Origin: Distichodus sexfasciatus
Lineage: Eukaryota > Chordata > Actinopteri > Characiformes > Distichodontidae
Length of the DNA stretch: 64,000 bases
Direction of reading: 5' to 3'
Assembly (NCBI GenBank): GCA_032718565.1
Contig: JAVGVS010000012.1
Span: forward strand, 1,800,450-1,864,449
Shown: piece by piece, positions 49,171-62,460 of the stretch
Layout of the letters: each line of letters starts with the position of its first letter
How positions within the stretch are numbered: the stretch's first letter is position 1
Notes under the pieces: generated by a model
The model's database searches: none
What the model was told of the DNA's origin: nothing
What the model saw: only the letters and a program-made list of their open reading frames with translations
Made by a program: the position numbers and the translations under genes

Positions 49171-49334
49171 AATATTACTGTTTCATCACCAACAATCTGA
49201 AACACAATTCATGGCTGAAATAATTTTTCCTTCACCCCTTTTCTATTTATAACACTTGTAGTGTGTTTTGATGATGTCATGTACAGGACTTCGGGCGCCA
49301 GTGTGTAACCCCTGAGACAGGTGTTTCTGCCAGA

Positions 49335-49631
49335 CTACGGTTTGGTCATCGGAGCGATTGTGTGCACTCGTAGCAGGCTTGTGCATACTTGACGGAGAGG
49401 CGGATTCATGACTGTAGCTTTCCATTCATCTGTGAGGAGGAACAGCTGGTCTAGGTTGAGAACAACATGAGGCGCAGCAGGCTGCAGTATGATCTGCATG
49501 AATGCTGCAGACGTAGCAGAGTAGCTGTGGGGGTGTGTAAGAGCATTGTACTCAACATATTGCCACTGAATTTCTCCCCTAGAATTCTCTAGAATAGACA
49601 CAGCCATAAAAAGTCCCAGCAATATATTCAT
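49335..49631 (-). CDS. Small open frame with signal-peptide-like start (doubtful)
   Basis: Ninety-eight codons starting MNILLGLFMAVSILENSRG, which resembles a signal peptide, followed by EIQWQYVEYNALTHPH and no recognisable domain. No cysteine framework beyond one Cys, no clear promoter or poly(A) signal. It may be chance, an exon of an unrecognised gene, or a relic. Low confidence. Confidence 0.15.
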   Translation of the reverse strand: MNILLGLFMAVSILENSRGEIQWQYVEYNALTHPHSYSATSAAFMQIILQPAAPHVVLNLDQLFLLTDEWKATVMNPPLRQVCTSLLRVHTIAPMTKP

Positions 49632-50600
49632 ATCACAATATTGTCAAATGTAGGAAACAAGACTAAACTTTCCTTCCAGATGAGCTTCGGACCATGAGGA
49701 TTTGGTACAGATTAATTTTTTTGCAATGAACTATGTACAGCACAATATTTCTGGAGAGGGAAAACACTTTTTAGTTTACTATACAAATGTTGATTTATGA
49801 CTTATTTTTTAGGACAATTCTTTACTTAACTTTTTACTGACATTACTCTAAAATTGCAGGTCTTGAAATGATTCTTCTACAACTTTTTGCTCAGATTTAA
49901 AAAATGGCATTCACATTAAAAAGTACATATCAAGTACAAATAATTTTTTATTTATATTTTTCATTACCATAATACTTATATTATTTCATTTTACTTTTTA
50001 AAAAAGTAAAACCAGTTTTAACTTAGGAAACTCATTTTTTTCTAATCTTCCATGGGTTTGAATACTACCGAACTCATTTAACAAAGCATTGACCAAAATA
50101 TTTCAAGTATAAATGAATCAGGGAATGCAGAGAGGCATTTTCATTTTAGAAAGACGATTAGAAGGATGTTCATATGTCTCTGCCCTTAATTCTGTGGAAA
50201 AACTAAAGCCTAATTATTCTTTGATTAAAAATGCAGCTCTTTGTGGTGCATAGTCATGCAGTACATCATTACAGAACAAAGATTTATCAGCTTGCTATGG
50301 ATTTTCCTTCACGATTTTTTTTATTTTTATTATTCCTTAACATTTTGTCATTATTCAGTAAGAAATAATAAAGATTTTTTCAGTGTTGGGTGCTTTTACC
50401 CAATGGATTGTTGGGAAGGTTTCAGTAACCCTATATGTATACAGCACACGCACTCTAGATGAAAATGATCTAATTATTCAAAATGGACCAGTGCTCTTTA
50501 AAATGAAGGTCATATGAAGACCAATTTTCACTGCTCTTTTATAAACCCTCTATTAGTTATCGGTCAGTTTTTGAAGAAGATTGGTCACCACAGCATGGCT
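49632..50600. other. Intergenic, nothing recognised
   Basis: AT-rich, no gene or repeat identified. Confidence 0.5.
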
Positions 50601-50800
50601 AAGCGTTGGTAGGGGCTAACAGTGGTATCGGGGATGAAAACCCTACGTTTGTGGCCAAGGTTTCAAGTCCCACTAGAGTTAAAAAAAACAAAAAATAATT
50701 TGAGCCTCTAAGCAAGACACTTGAAACCAAGTTGATCCTAGAAGATTGTCCCTGTAATTAGGAAAGGAAGTCACACTGGAAAAGGAGTGCCTACTAAATG
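50601..50800 (+). mobile_element. SINE-C copy, diverged
   Basis: Degraded tRNA-like head ending 'ggtttcaagtcccactag', then 'gcctctaagcaagacacttg', 'accaagttgatcctagaag' and 'gtgcctactaaatgttg'. Confidence 0.5.
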
Positions 50801-51849
50801 TTGTAATCGATGCCGTTCGTCAACCATTTTAAGCTGTATGGTTTAAACCCTTAGCATTCTTTAAAAGTGTCTGGTTAGTAAATATTACAAGGATACTTCA
50901 AGGACACTGGTACTCTGTGTAACCCAAACCTTGCTGACAACATCATGCCAGTTCTAGCTTTACGGGGTCCCAAGGCCCTACTCCTCCCATGAAGATTCCA
51001 TACTTTAACAGTCCTCTCATATCACGTCTAGATTAAACGTCAGATATGAGATTGGCCATGTAATGAAGTATTGGTCCATAATCACCCCCATAACCCGTAG
51101 GCTGGACTTCAATGTGCGGTAACAACCCAAAGGCAGCCTCCTCTAATGAGAGCGATTAGGCTGTCGCAATTACAAGACACGACTTTGGACAGCCAATTGA
51201 TTTATGTGGACCATCAAATGCCATTAAACCAGAACGTGTGGGTTTTCTCCGGACACACATGCTCATTGCCATAATTACCGAGAACATTTCTATTAGCAGA
51301 GTGTCGTAATGTTCTCTGCCGGCAGTGACGGGAGGCTTGCTGACCTCGGTGTCCTGAAAATGTAGAACAAAGATGAATGGACGACCTCTCAGACTCCAGA
51401 CAAAGGTCAATCAAAAAATATATTGGCTGTAAAGAAGATCCACCGAGTTAACGTGAGAAGTTTCTAAACCGTTCTCTTTAGCTCTTTAAGGGCAGATACA
51501 TCTCAGGAGAGTGAATATTGTTCACAAGCCTGGCTGTTTGGTGGCAGTGGGAATGACTTGCCAAATAGATCTGTCCACTGTACAAGCGGAGCACTTTATT
51601 ATAGAGACACAATAGAGTTTAAATATGCATCAGTGCTATAATCCATCCATTAGGTCTACAACAGATCTTTAACAATGATCAATTTGTCAGCAGAAATGCT
51701 CTTGGATGAATATTTATAGGTCTGTTCACTTATCTCAACCAAGCAGCGATACTGATGTATATAAAACCCAAAGGCTACACTGCTGCGCCTTATACACATT
51801 GTACAAGCACAACACATACTATCATGTCAGGTTCAATGTGTTTAAATAC
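50801..51849. other. Candidate conserved noncoding element
   Basis: 51040-51420 is repeat-free with mixed GC and TAATTA-type cores (gccataattaccgagaac at about 51268) and looks like regulatory DNA. No splice-framed coding exon seen. Confidence 0.35.
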
Positions 51850-52092
51850 GGGCAGTTGGTAGTGTAACGCTTAGGGAGGTCGCCCCGTGATCAGAAGATC
51901 GCCAGTTCAAATCCCAGAGGCGTTAAAGGAACACTGAAGTACCGTCCCCAAGCACTGCTCCTTGGGTGCTGCCCATGTCAGCTGCCCACTGCTCCTTTAC
52001 GGATGGGTCAAATGGAGAGGTCACATTTCCTTGTGGTACACTGTGTGCTGTGGTGTGTTCATAATGACAAATAAGCACTCACTTTCACTTTA
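51850..52092 (+). mobile_element. SINE-B copy
   Basis: Head 'gggcagttggtagtgtaacg' with B box 'agttcaaatcccagagg', then 'aagcactgctccttgggtgc' and end 'aataagcactcactttcac'. Confidence 0.75.
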
Positions 52093-53680
52093 AAAAATGT
52101 TTGCTTTCTACATAGGCGCCTTGACCTGATCCAGAAACTGCCTTTACCCAAAAAAATGAAAGATTATTTGCAGGAAAAGAACTACTGAACTTGGGAGACA
52201 GTAGTACCTTGCACTTTTGCCGATTCGTCCTTCAATGGTTTACAGATGATTGTTCATATTTTTGTTGTTGCTGCCAAGTCGAAATTTAATACAAATTTTA
52301 AACACTTCAGAAGGATGGGTTTCATTCCTTTTTTTTCTATTACAAGTTTTTACAATCACAGAACAACAAAGACATAAGGGACAGATTTAAATAAAGTCAA
52401 ACGCAGGTTAAACATCAGGGCAAATGAGCGATAGACAAAGACGTAAAGAAAGGACAACACACAGCAGGAAATGAGAGCCTCTAGTGGCCTTGTGGAGGAA
52501 CTACTGGCAATACGGTGACAAATGCAATCACAAATGACAATTTAAAGCTTTTTGATTCCCATATTTCAGCAGGCAACTCTGACAACAGGTATGTTTTGTA
52601 AAATGTTTTAATCTCAGTTCCGTTTCTTAGAAATGTCCTCACCCAACCTCCCTCCTAAGCTCCATGTTTTTAAGGCTTGGTCTCTTAGAAGAGTGTTTTC
52701 TGATTTCTGAGCAGGTAACAAACAGGTTTGTTTGAATTTTCTTTCAGTCCACAGGTAAAAGACATCAAGGAACATTTGAAGATGTAAAATACCATGAATG
52801 CATTGGCAGAGTTTTTATGTGAAAGGCAGATAACAAGGTACCATTTGGGGTAAATTCTGGCCATTGCATCCCTTGGCATATGCTTTGGTTACTTTTCCCC
52901 TTTCATCTAAATAATGAAAGTGCTGTATGATGCCTGTAAGCTGATGTCTTCTTTATCTTTGTAGCAAGGAAGGAGGCCAGTGAAGCGGAGGAGACTGTCA
53001 TCGCAGAGCAGAGCTGGAGGCTTGGCACAGTGTATAGTGGGTTAGTGAGAAGGATATTTATCTGCCACAGTTACATGATACACTGTTTGACCACAGTTTA
53101 ATTTGTAAGAAAATGCAAGAATATTTATAAAAAAACGCAATTATACTTCACACATGATGGAAAACACCCACACCTAAACGTGCCCAGAATAATCAACAAG
53201 CTGTGAGCATGTGTTAAAGAAAGCATATAAACTCTAATCCAAATAAGGCATTCAGCCCTAGGTGAGAATGCCATAAACCAAAGAGTTTTTAATGTAAGTG
53301 GGCAGTGCATCTCTCAGACACCATGATGAATGGAATTCTAAATTCATTAAATGATCACACATTGTTTTTCTCAGCATCTTGTTAGAATATCTAAAATATA
53401 CATATTTGTGCATGTGGTTGCAGTTTTGGGGTGGATCACTTTTTCCAGTTTTCCAGTTAAAAAGAGACAACACATTATGTTCTTCAAACTGAACATGATC
53501 AGTCACAACCAAAGACATTGTACTTTTGCATGAATTACACTCCAGAGAGTTTACATGGTTAATATTGGCTAATGCTGTTTAGTTCCGATCCTACATCTTA
53601 TAAAGATTCATTTGAGGTGATGAATATTGCCTCCAAATGGTGACTTTACACTATATGTGGATACATAAACTTCTGAAATT
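52093..53680. other. Gene-free; one exon-like segment
   Basis: 52965-53040 is flanked by an acceptor-like 'ctttatctttgtag' and a donor-like 'gttagtg' and is open as RKEASEAEETVIAEQSWRLG. No partner exon found. The rest is unique AT-rich sequence. Confidence 0.3.
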
Positions 53681-53850
53681 AACCGGTAAAGGTACCACTG
53701 AGAACATCATGAGCAAGGTACCGCCCCCAAGCACCGCTCCCTGGGTGCTGCCCTTGTTAGCTGGATGGGTCAAATGCAGAGGTCACATTTCGGTGTGGTG
53801 CAGTATGTGCTGTTCTGTGATGTGGTCACAATAACAAATTTTCACTTTCA
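53681..53850 (+). mobile_element. SINE-B 3' part
   Basis: 'ggtaaaggtaccactgagaa', 'ccccaagcaccgctccctgg' and 'gatgggtcaaatgcagaggt'; the tRNA head is missing. Confidence 0.65.
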
Positions 53851-56040
53851 TATGAAAAATCCTGAAATTGAGAGATATCAGTAGCAGGTTACTATCGCTA
53901 CTGGGGGTGTAATACATAAATCAGCAGATACATTGATTCAGTGATAATGACACTCAACCATATTTTCAAAATGAAAACCGATCAGACATCATACATATTG
54001 TAATGTCACTTGATATTGAACAGATTTATTTTATTAAAAGAGATTTTAATTTACTTAAAATAGAAAAGCCTCTCTGGTTGATTGTTTTTCTCTCTCCCCA
54101 CCTGACTGTTGTCGCAATGTTTTGCATGTCTATTGGACATTATTGTACAACAGATGTTTACAATTCTCATATTTAACTGTCACAGTTCATATACACATCC
54201 AATGCAAAAAGGAATTTCAGAACCACAATTGTAGCTGAATTATGCATGTAACTATTACACAGTCTCTCTCTGTCTCTCTCTCTTTAGCTATTCTATGTGA
54301 CTCTGTATTTGTATTTATATATTTTTCTTACTTATGTGCCTTATCTGTTCATACTGTAGAACCTGGAATCACGTCGCCTCACCACTCTATGTACATGTTC
54401 ATAGTTGAGATGACAAAGTTTACTTTGACTTTGAATAATTATGTCAAATGGCATATTAGTTGTTTTTGTGATTTGATATAAATGGAGGTGCTTGTGTTAA
54501 ATTAGTATATGACGTCTCATATTTATTGCCTGTTGACAGTGGCACTTCATGCAATATTTTCTCATTGTGGTGGTGGTACGGCAATAGTACAAACAGAATT
54601 TCTGTGACTCTTAGATTTGAAATTATGCATTTTAGTAGAAACAGTGCTTTCTTGAAGCTGTCCAGTTTCCTAAGAATGACACAAACCATTGTGCCATACA
54701 TTCATCCTCAAGGCATGTCTTGCATGATAACACTCTTCATTTATCCCATTAAACCCTTAGTGCAATTGAGGGACCATGTGATAAAAAGTCAAAACTTGGC
54801 AAGCGTAGAATCTCAATCAGGGATAGAGCTCCCCGCTCACTTTTTTTTGAGATGGCTATTATTTTTTGAAAACATTGAGTGATGGAGGGAATCACCACAT
54901 GTCACATCCCATTGATCACCAGAAGTGCTGGTGACATTAGCAGAGCCATAGGAAGATAACATAATGGTTTATACGGAGTAATAAAGATGACAAATAACTC
55001 TATCTGGTCACAAGTTGATTGTGACATCTGTTTAGGGCTTGCTTTATGCTCAGCATGATTTTACTGAGTAATTCATAGAGCACAGAGGGAGAAAACGATC
55101 AAATTGACATCGGTATCTGGCTAAGCAAGATAATGGGAACTGAACTAGTGTTTTTCCTCCTTTCCCTTAATCCCGCTCCACCTTCCTAATCTTAATACTG
55201 TCAGCTATCCATCCATTGTCTAAGCCGCATCCCACTGTAGACCAGAATTGGAAGCTGGACGTTGCTGTGCACAGCCAAATTGGGATTTTAATAGTCATTC
55301 TGAGTTTCAGAAAATGCTAAATATGACTTTTTTGTTAGCAGCCAGGCACCTTCTATATCACAAAGATTTTCTTACCGACATTTACAGTGGATGGAAATTA
55401 CTGATGCTGTCCTGTTCCCGAAGTCTTTGAAGCACTACAGGTATTCAATTTCAACACTAAGGCTTGCTAACAAGACACAACACTTTACAATGAACCTTCA
55501 GATGGCAAAGAGAGACCGAGCACGCAGGGTGAAAATAGCAAAAAAATAATAATGCAAAGGTACAAAAGAAAAGGACTTTTATAAATGTGAATTAAAAAGA
55601 AACAACTGCTAAGAGTTGCTAAGCAATTTTCTAACAAAAGCACTCCAGAGAGTGAGCATATTTCATTCTAATTATTTGGTATATTTTCTGGTTGTTCTCA
55701 TTACGAATCAGTCCAGTTAAAGATGGAATTTGCAAGTCTAACGATGGGCAAACTGCACTTACAGGGTGTCATTTTGTTTACTTATTTTAATAGGAAATGT
55801 AGTCTAAAATATTCTAAATTCCAAAGTGTTCAAATGTGTTTATTGGTTTAAACACCTAACATAAATGTTTAAAAGTTATTTTAGGGGCTCCCTTTGTCAA
55901 ACAAGTACAGCACTGTGGCTGCGGAGATACACACATATACAGTATATATACACACACTGTACTGGGGTTTGACTAAATTGTAACTATAAATCAAATGGGA
56001 AATAATAAAAATGTGCTTTCAGCTTCAGAGAAATTAGTGA
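53851..56040. other. Intergenic, nothing recognised
   Basis: AT-rich unique sequence. No gene, RNA or repeat identified apart from short dinucleotide runs (54259-54285). Confidence 0.45.
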
Positions 56041-56273
56041 GTGAGTGATTATTTGTCATTGTGAACATAGCACAGCACAGCACACAGTGCACCACAACAA
56101 AATGTGACCTCTGCATTTAACCCATCTGTGAAGGAAAGTGGGCAGCTAACAAGCACCCGGGGATCAGTTTGGGGACGGTAACTTGCTCATCAAAATTCTC
56201 AGTGGTAACTTTACTGGCCCTGGATTCGAACTTGCGACCTTCTGATCACGGGGCAAACGCCCTACCGTTATGC
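56041..56273 (-). mobile_element. SINE-B copy with intact tRNA-like head
   Basis: 'gtgagtgattatttgtcatt', 'gtgacctctgcatttaaccc', and at 56215-56273 the complement of the tRNA-like head: B box 'ggattcgaacttgcgacc' and A-box region 'ccctaccgttatgcca'. Confidence 0.75.
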
Positions 56274-59200
56274 CATATTTATATTACATATATTTATATT
56301 ATATTTTATATAATATTTGTAAGAGCAGCTCACGCCGCCTCATTTGCTGCGAGCTCTTGAGTTGTCTTTGTACGTGACACGTATCCAAAAAGAGTCTTGA
56401 GTCTTGAATTGCCTTTCGTTGTCTTTTTCTTTACTACAGTTCAAAGTTTTACAAACAAAAGATGAATCCCTAAGACTACAAAGATACTTTTACGTATGCT
56501 ACGGACAACAAAAACAAATGCCTCCTGAGCCTCAGTCATCAATATTCAATGAAACTAACTTTACGCTCTACATCATATACATATACCCCAGATTATGACA
56601 CGTATATAATATATTACTTATTGTTACATACTAGTACATTAACGGTGTCGCTAATATATAATTCTGTAACATCTCTACTTTCATTGCAAACAAATACAAA
56701 CATTAAAATCTAAATATTCACACATTCATGCACACAAAATGGTTTCAATAATATTATTACATTAATATATTATTTATATAATTCATATAAATATAAATAA
56801 ATCTGGCATGATGGCCACAAAACAAAAAACAGAAGTCTTTCTATGAAATACACAGAAGCCAGCATGCCAACATGGCGTAATAGTGGACTTACAGAAACAA
56901 GAAGGAGACTTAAATAGGGAATTAACAAACCTAAAACAGATGTAAACAACAAACTGATTAAACCAAACAAGATACTAAACACGGAACCAATCGATTAACA
57001 GAACTGGGCTAACCAGGGGTGAAGAACTAAACCGGGACCAATGAACAAACAGATCAGGAAGCCAGGAACAAAAAAGTTCATAACCTATGAGCCACCAAAT
57101 GGAATTGTTTTACCAAATAAAACACCCTATGGACTGAGATGGTCATAAAATAACACTTTTTTTTGGATTTTTAAAAATTCTTTCTGTGTGGCATAAAATA
57201 GTCAGTGGCTCAGTGTTTGGAGATGAACATGAGGGAAAGATTGCACATTCATAAAGCTCAAAAAATATCAAACATTGACCGAAGTAATGAATATCTCGTA
57301 AGAATAACATTCTCGGGACACCTGTTTTTCGTCCAAGATGGCTGTCATATTGCTTTTTTGGCAGTTCACCCATGTATCATTTTACAAAGGAGAAACAACA
57401 CATAATGTTCTCCAAATTAAACCTCATCAGTCTGTGAAATTTAACTGCTACGATTCTACCATGACAAATTTTGATTAGTTCCATTTGAGAGTGATTTAAA
57501 AGTTCTGAAATTAGTCCATTAGTCTCCTGAAATCCTGAACACAGACATGCAGAATTGAAATAATAAATATTTTCTCTCCTATTGGGCTGCAGTTGAGACT
57601 TCACCAACATTTTCTTATTTAAGATAAGAAGCTTTTCTAGTTGGACAGGAAACCAACTAGAAAAGCTGCTTATCTTATATATATTGGTGAATGACAGAAT
57701 CTTCTTGAAAACCGTGGGTTTTACGAAAATGTTTATTCTTAAGAACAACTGGTGGCTAAGTGACCCTGTAATGTGCTTTTAATGCATCAGAAATGTAACA
57801 TTCCTTCCTTCATTAAAAATCTGAATTTAGTCCATGAAAGTCTTAGTAAAAAAGGGCGAATGCTATAACTTCAAGAGTTTGACCTTCCAAGACATGAGAT
57901 TTTATTTTCCTTATCAGCTCTTATAGTTCTCAGAAAGTAGTCCCTTAATCTTTTCAGGTCATCTCTTTGTTCCAGTTCCAACTCATGCACATTTCTCCTC
58001 TCACAATTATGAAGTCGGTTAATTAAGACTTGTTGACAAGAACCTCATGCAAGAGACTTTGCAACACGTTGCCAATGTACTGCTGCGGGGTTCGGAGGTC
58101 TCGTACACTCGTCGGAAAGCACAGTTTATTGAGCAGTTGTCATAGCCTTTTCTTGCCTATTGATGTTTAGTTGTGTCTCATTAGGCCTTTCTCCTGTATC
58201 AGAACGCTGGGGAGATCTGCTGGAGCGGAGAGTCGGCTGTATCTGTAAGCTCCAGCGCAGCCACAGCCGCCGCCGACGTCGCCGTCATTCATTAGAGAAG
58301 CACACAATGAGCGCCGACAGATGAAAGGATCCAATTAATGCATGAATACAATTAAGAGCGAGAGGTTCGGCTCGCACCGTGGGCAGCCTGCTTCCAAGAA
58401 TCAGCACTTTCTATTGGAAACAGTCGTCCAGCCGTCAAAGCCGAGACAGTCTTACAAACAAACAAGCGTGCCTCTCGCCGTTCTCTCTCCTGCACCTAAC
58501 GCCTTCAGACGATCAAGGTGATTACCGAAGCTTTGAACAATGGACGTTCTGACAACCGAAAAACTCTTTGTAAGACGGTTGTTCCCCCCCCCCCCCCCCT
58601 TCTCCTCCTCCTCCTTCCTGCAGAAGTTCAAGGTCTTGAAGCATGAGAAATATTATTCACAACTAAACTGGTATTTGTCTTTAATGTGGCCGGTTTGAAT
58701 GACAGCATGTGCTCAAACACAATTAGCCGTCGTCAGACATCTGGGGACATATTTTTGAAAAACCTCCAGAAACAAACCTCGTCCCTGGGTATTTTTAGCA
58801 TGTGGGGGTGACGATATTTTGAAGAAGATATTTTGAGGATGGCAGCTCGGGTTTTAAATCTGCAACAGCGTTACATCAGAATAAGACATGGATGGAAAGT
58901 TGGAGCGCTATTTTAGTTGTGGGTAGACAGTATATGTTTATGCATTTCTTTGTTTTAACATGGTCTTTTTTTTTTTGCAACATGATAACATTTGAGATTT
59001 TTTGAACAAACACAATTCAAAGATACTTGTTACACAGAAGTACACACAGATGTTTTCTTGTTGTCTTTGGGAGGTTCTTTCATTTACGGTAATAGTACCA
59101 GATTTAAATAATACTTCACATAATTCTATAACAGCAAAGGTTTTCCTAAAACTTCTAAAATGGAAACAAAAGCTTATGAAATCAATTTTTTTAACTTATG

Positions 59201-61079
59201 AGGAGAGGTCCTTACATAGGAAAATGTCCTTATCCTCAAATTTAATGGCAGATCTCAGGTATTCCTGACATAAGGGACAAGCAGTTCCGCACAACAACGT
59301 AAAAACTCGCCCACACACACACACCACACGCAGTCAGGTTTTTGCTTGTGAGCTGCTTCCAATGACACCCACATTAGTAAATCTAAAAATACCAGACTAA
59401 CACTTAACCCTATTCCCGACCTCTTTTAGTCTTATACTGTAAATAACTACTTTTTCAGCTGTTATTAATGATGACCATCCCGTATTAACAGAAATGTCCT
59501 CTGAAAGCTGTAAATACATGATAAATCTCAGGTTTTCTTACACTTTAGAAAGAACCTCACAACCACACACACATTTTATAAAAAATGTGCTGCTATTCCT
59601 GCTAACCATAACCAGATGTTGTTCTAAATTTGAAGTTGCAGCCATATGTAACATATTCAGGCAAACTATCTGCCGATGTTACATTTGCTTCTCTCCAAAC
59701 ACAACATCCCACTTGCAAAGATGTAAAAGGTGAAGCTCCCATTTTGAGCTGTGTTTGGTGCAGAATTTCTTCCGCTGTCATTTGCACGAAACTCAAAGCA
59801 ATTGCACTCACTTGTTACGCCTCTTTCGAATGCAGCGTGCGATCGGGTGGCAAATTTGTTACGCTTTCCCAGGAATCACTTTAATTACCACCCTCCCTTT
59901 CCGTTCTGCCACGGCTGGCTTGCGCGGTCGGCGGTTGTGGCCCTGTCGCCTCGTTAGCGGGGCTTCTCCGAGCGCAGAACAGGTTGGACACGGAGAGGTG
60001 CCTCTGCCTTCGTTAGGAGCAAAGTCTGCTCCCCTCCGACTGGCTGCGGTTCACAGGGGATCTGAAACAAAAGGGAGGTTTTTCACTCCTGCTCAGGGTA
60101 GTGTAAAGGAGAAGGAGGGCGAGAGGAAGATGATTAGCTCATGGACTGTTCATTACAGAAGATGTGCCCTCTTGGTCCGTGCAGACAAAGCCGCTGGGGA
60201 TTGTGTGTTAGAGACGCGTCCCCCTCAGAGCTTCCCCAGTGATTTTATCAAGTCGGGGAGTAAGTGACACTTCTAAAAGTTTGAGCAATACGGGCTTTAT
60301 CATGCCTTCCTCCCCACATGCTATATAAGACACTTGTTAGAAAGTGTTTTTTAATAAATGCATGGTTTGTTATCAAAGTTGGTGGAAGGTAGGACACAGA
60401 CTGTTAATAAAATAATGTTGGGAAAATCTTTAGGGGATAAAACATTACCATAAGTATAGCTGTCCACTACAGTCTCATGGTTAAAGAAAACATTTAACTT
60501 GTACAAAATAGCTTAGTGCATGTCGACAAATGATTTTTATTTTCTTCACATTAAAGTCATTTTCACAGAGGTGGAGATGAATGTTCATCTCCAAGGCCAC
60601 AATGTTAAACTGTCTTTAAATATTTATTGAGAGCAAATATATAACATTTATTTTAATAGCGAAGTGAGTACATACATTCAAATAGAAAAGTGATTGAAAT
60701 AAAAAATCAAGTGAGTTATTTGAGTTCTCAGAAGCTTGATTCGAGCAAATAAGAGTCAATGTTTAGAGAAGCTAAATATAAAGTTTTCTTTTTTATAGCA
60801 TGAGTATATTTCATGCATGCCATGTCTCTATTTTGGCATTATCTAAACTTTTTTAATTATGCTGTCATTTTAAATCCAGCACTTCTATGGAAAACTCCAT
60901 AGTGGTTTTGTTGGATGGGAGTTCCAGTATTTAACTCCTAATCCCAGTTCATGAATGATGTTGAATAGATGATGAGTTGATTTTGGCATGGCAGGACACT
61001 GAAAATGCTAAAATGAGCTGTGATGTCTGGAGTTGTGTTGATGTGATATTTGTCACTTGTGTGCCCCCACCCCCACTGA
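56274..61079. other. Gene desert with candidate regulatory blocks
   Basis: No gene recognised. 56280-57850 is AT-rich. 58000-58560 and 59800-60260 are GC-richer and repeat-free, with motifs such as 'ccaattaatgcatgaat' (about 58330). A C run of about 16 lies at 58586-58600. An open frame of 170 codons at 59755-60267 has no plausible start or domain. Conservation cannot be tested here. Confidence 0.4.
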
Positions 61080-61825
61080 AAGACATTTTCCAGACCCGCT
61101 GCTACATAGTGAAGGACCATTCCCACCCACTACATGGACTCTTTTCACTTTTACCGTCTGGCAAACGGTATCGTAGCCTCCAATCTGCCACCAAGAGACT
61201 GTAACAGCTTCATACCACAAGCCATCAGGACTCTGAATGCACATTAATATCAGAGCTCTCTTAAAATACCTCAAACTGCATCACACCTGCACTTTACATA
61301 CATACTGTCTACTGTTTACATCAGGCACACTCAGATGCACTAGTGTTAATACAATGAGTGTAAATTCTCTTTTCCTTCAATGATGCCTTCAATTCTTCTT
61401 TTAACCTGTGTAGTATAATAATCATGTGCAATATCAGTCATTAAGGTTTACATCCGCACCTTCAAATAGTACTGGAGCGTTGTGTATTTATTGTTCTGTC
61501 TATTTATTGTGAATGTTTTGTATTGTAATGCTCTTGCACTTTATTTGTTAAAAGCTGCTTAGATACTGATGCTTCCAATGTGCCTTAAAAACATACACTA
61601 AGCAATACCTGTTTACATTCTGTCTCTTCATTTAACGTCACTTTCTTACTGTATTTATTGCGATCGTTCTGTATTTATTGTGTTGCTTGTTGCACCTTTT
61701 GTCCTGTTGAATGTAATGTTCAGTGTTACTATATGTTGCACTGGGGCCATAGGGAAACACTGTCTCATCACACTTTGTACATGTATAAAGCGACTGATGA
61801 CAATAAAGAACCCTGAACCTTGTAA
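61080..61825 (+). mobile_element. LINE 3' end (L2/Rex-like)
   Basis: The opening bases encode the usual C-terminus of fish non-LTR ORF2 proteins (KDHSHPLHGLFSLLPSGKR and, after a frameshift, NSFIPQAIRTLN). A long 3' UTR follows, with 'gttgcacctttt' and 'tttgtacatgtataaagcg' and ending 'gacaataaagaaccctgaa'. 5' truncated. Confidence 0.7.
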
Positions 61826-62203
61826 TGAACTCACTAAGTCCTCAGAAGACAATGTTTTTGTAAGTGTGTGGAGCAACTTAAAAAAAATGTCAATGAAGCT
61901 TTAGAGCTTCTATATCTTTTAAAATCTTTTTTAAATCCATGGCCTGGAGCTTTTGATTCCCCAGATCTATATGAAGCATGTCTGGAATAGGAATGAAACC
62001 ATGATCTAAAACATATCCTGAAGCCTGCTGATAATGGCCTCCAGGAACTTACAAACACTATCCAATTGACATATTTATTCTTAACATCCACTGTTTAAAT
62101 ATGTGTAAGTTTTTGGAATATCTACTGTTGTAAAGATCAGTGAGTGTCTAACCTTTCAGGGTTCTGTTCGTCAGTGGGTCAGGACTCCTCTGTATTTACT
62201 CAT

Positions 62204-62204
<1 letters not shown>
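61826..62204. other. Intergenic, nothing recognised
   Basis: Unique sequence between a LINE tail and a microsatellite. Confidence 0.4.
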
Positions 62205-62208
<4 letters not shown>

Positions 62209-62247
<39 letters not shown>

Positions 62248-62460
62248 CTCACACACACACACACACACACACGGACACAGACACAGACACACACACACAC
62301 ACACAAACTTGTACAACTGTCTTTGTGAGGACATTTCCTAGACCCCTCCATAATGACTAGGTGTATTTAATTATATAGCTAACCCTAACCCTAACCCTAA
62401 CCCTAATCTTAACCTCAGTAGCCAAATGCACATCTTTTACCTCTTTTAGAAACATTTTTT
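62209..62460. repeat. (TC)n(AC)n microsatellite with telomere-like (CCCTAA) run and fish repeat
   Basis: TC run 62209-62245, AC run to about 62306, then a repeat whose complement also occurs near 46550-46720 ('gtgaggacatttcctagac'). At 62381-62406 CCCTAA is repeated four times in the vertebrate telomeric register. Confidence 0.8.

Noticed and set aside
49270..49310. Minus-strand tggcgcccgaa as a tRNA-Lys retroviral primer-binding site
   Set aside because: Only 11 bases match; no LTR, gag, pol or duplication is nearby.
56215..56273. Functional tRNA gene
   Set aside because: A- and B-box-like sequences are present, but there is no cloverleaf with proper anticodon and acceptor stems; it is the head of SINE-B.
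59755..60267. 170-codon open frame as a gene
   Set aside because: Begins at a TTG, has no domain or splice context, and lies in GC-rich DNA where long frames arise by chance.
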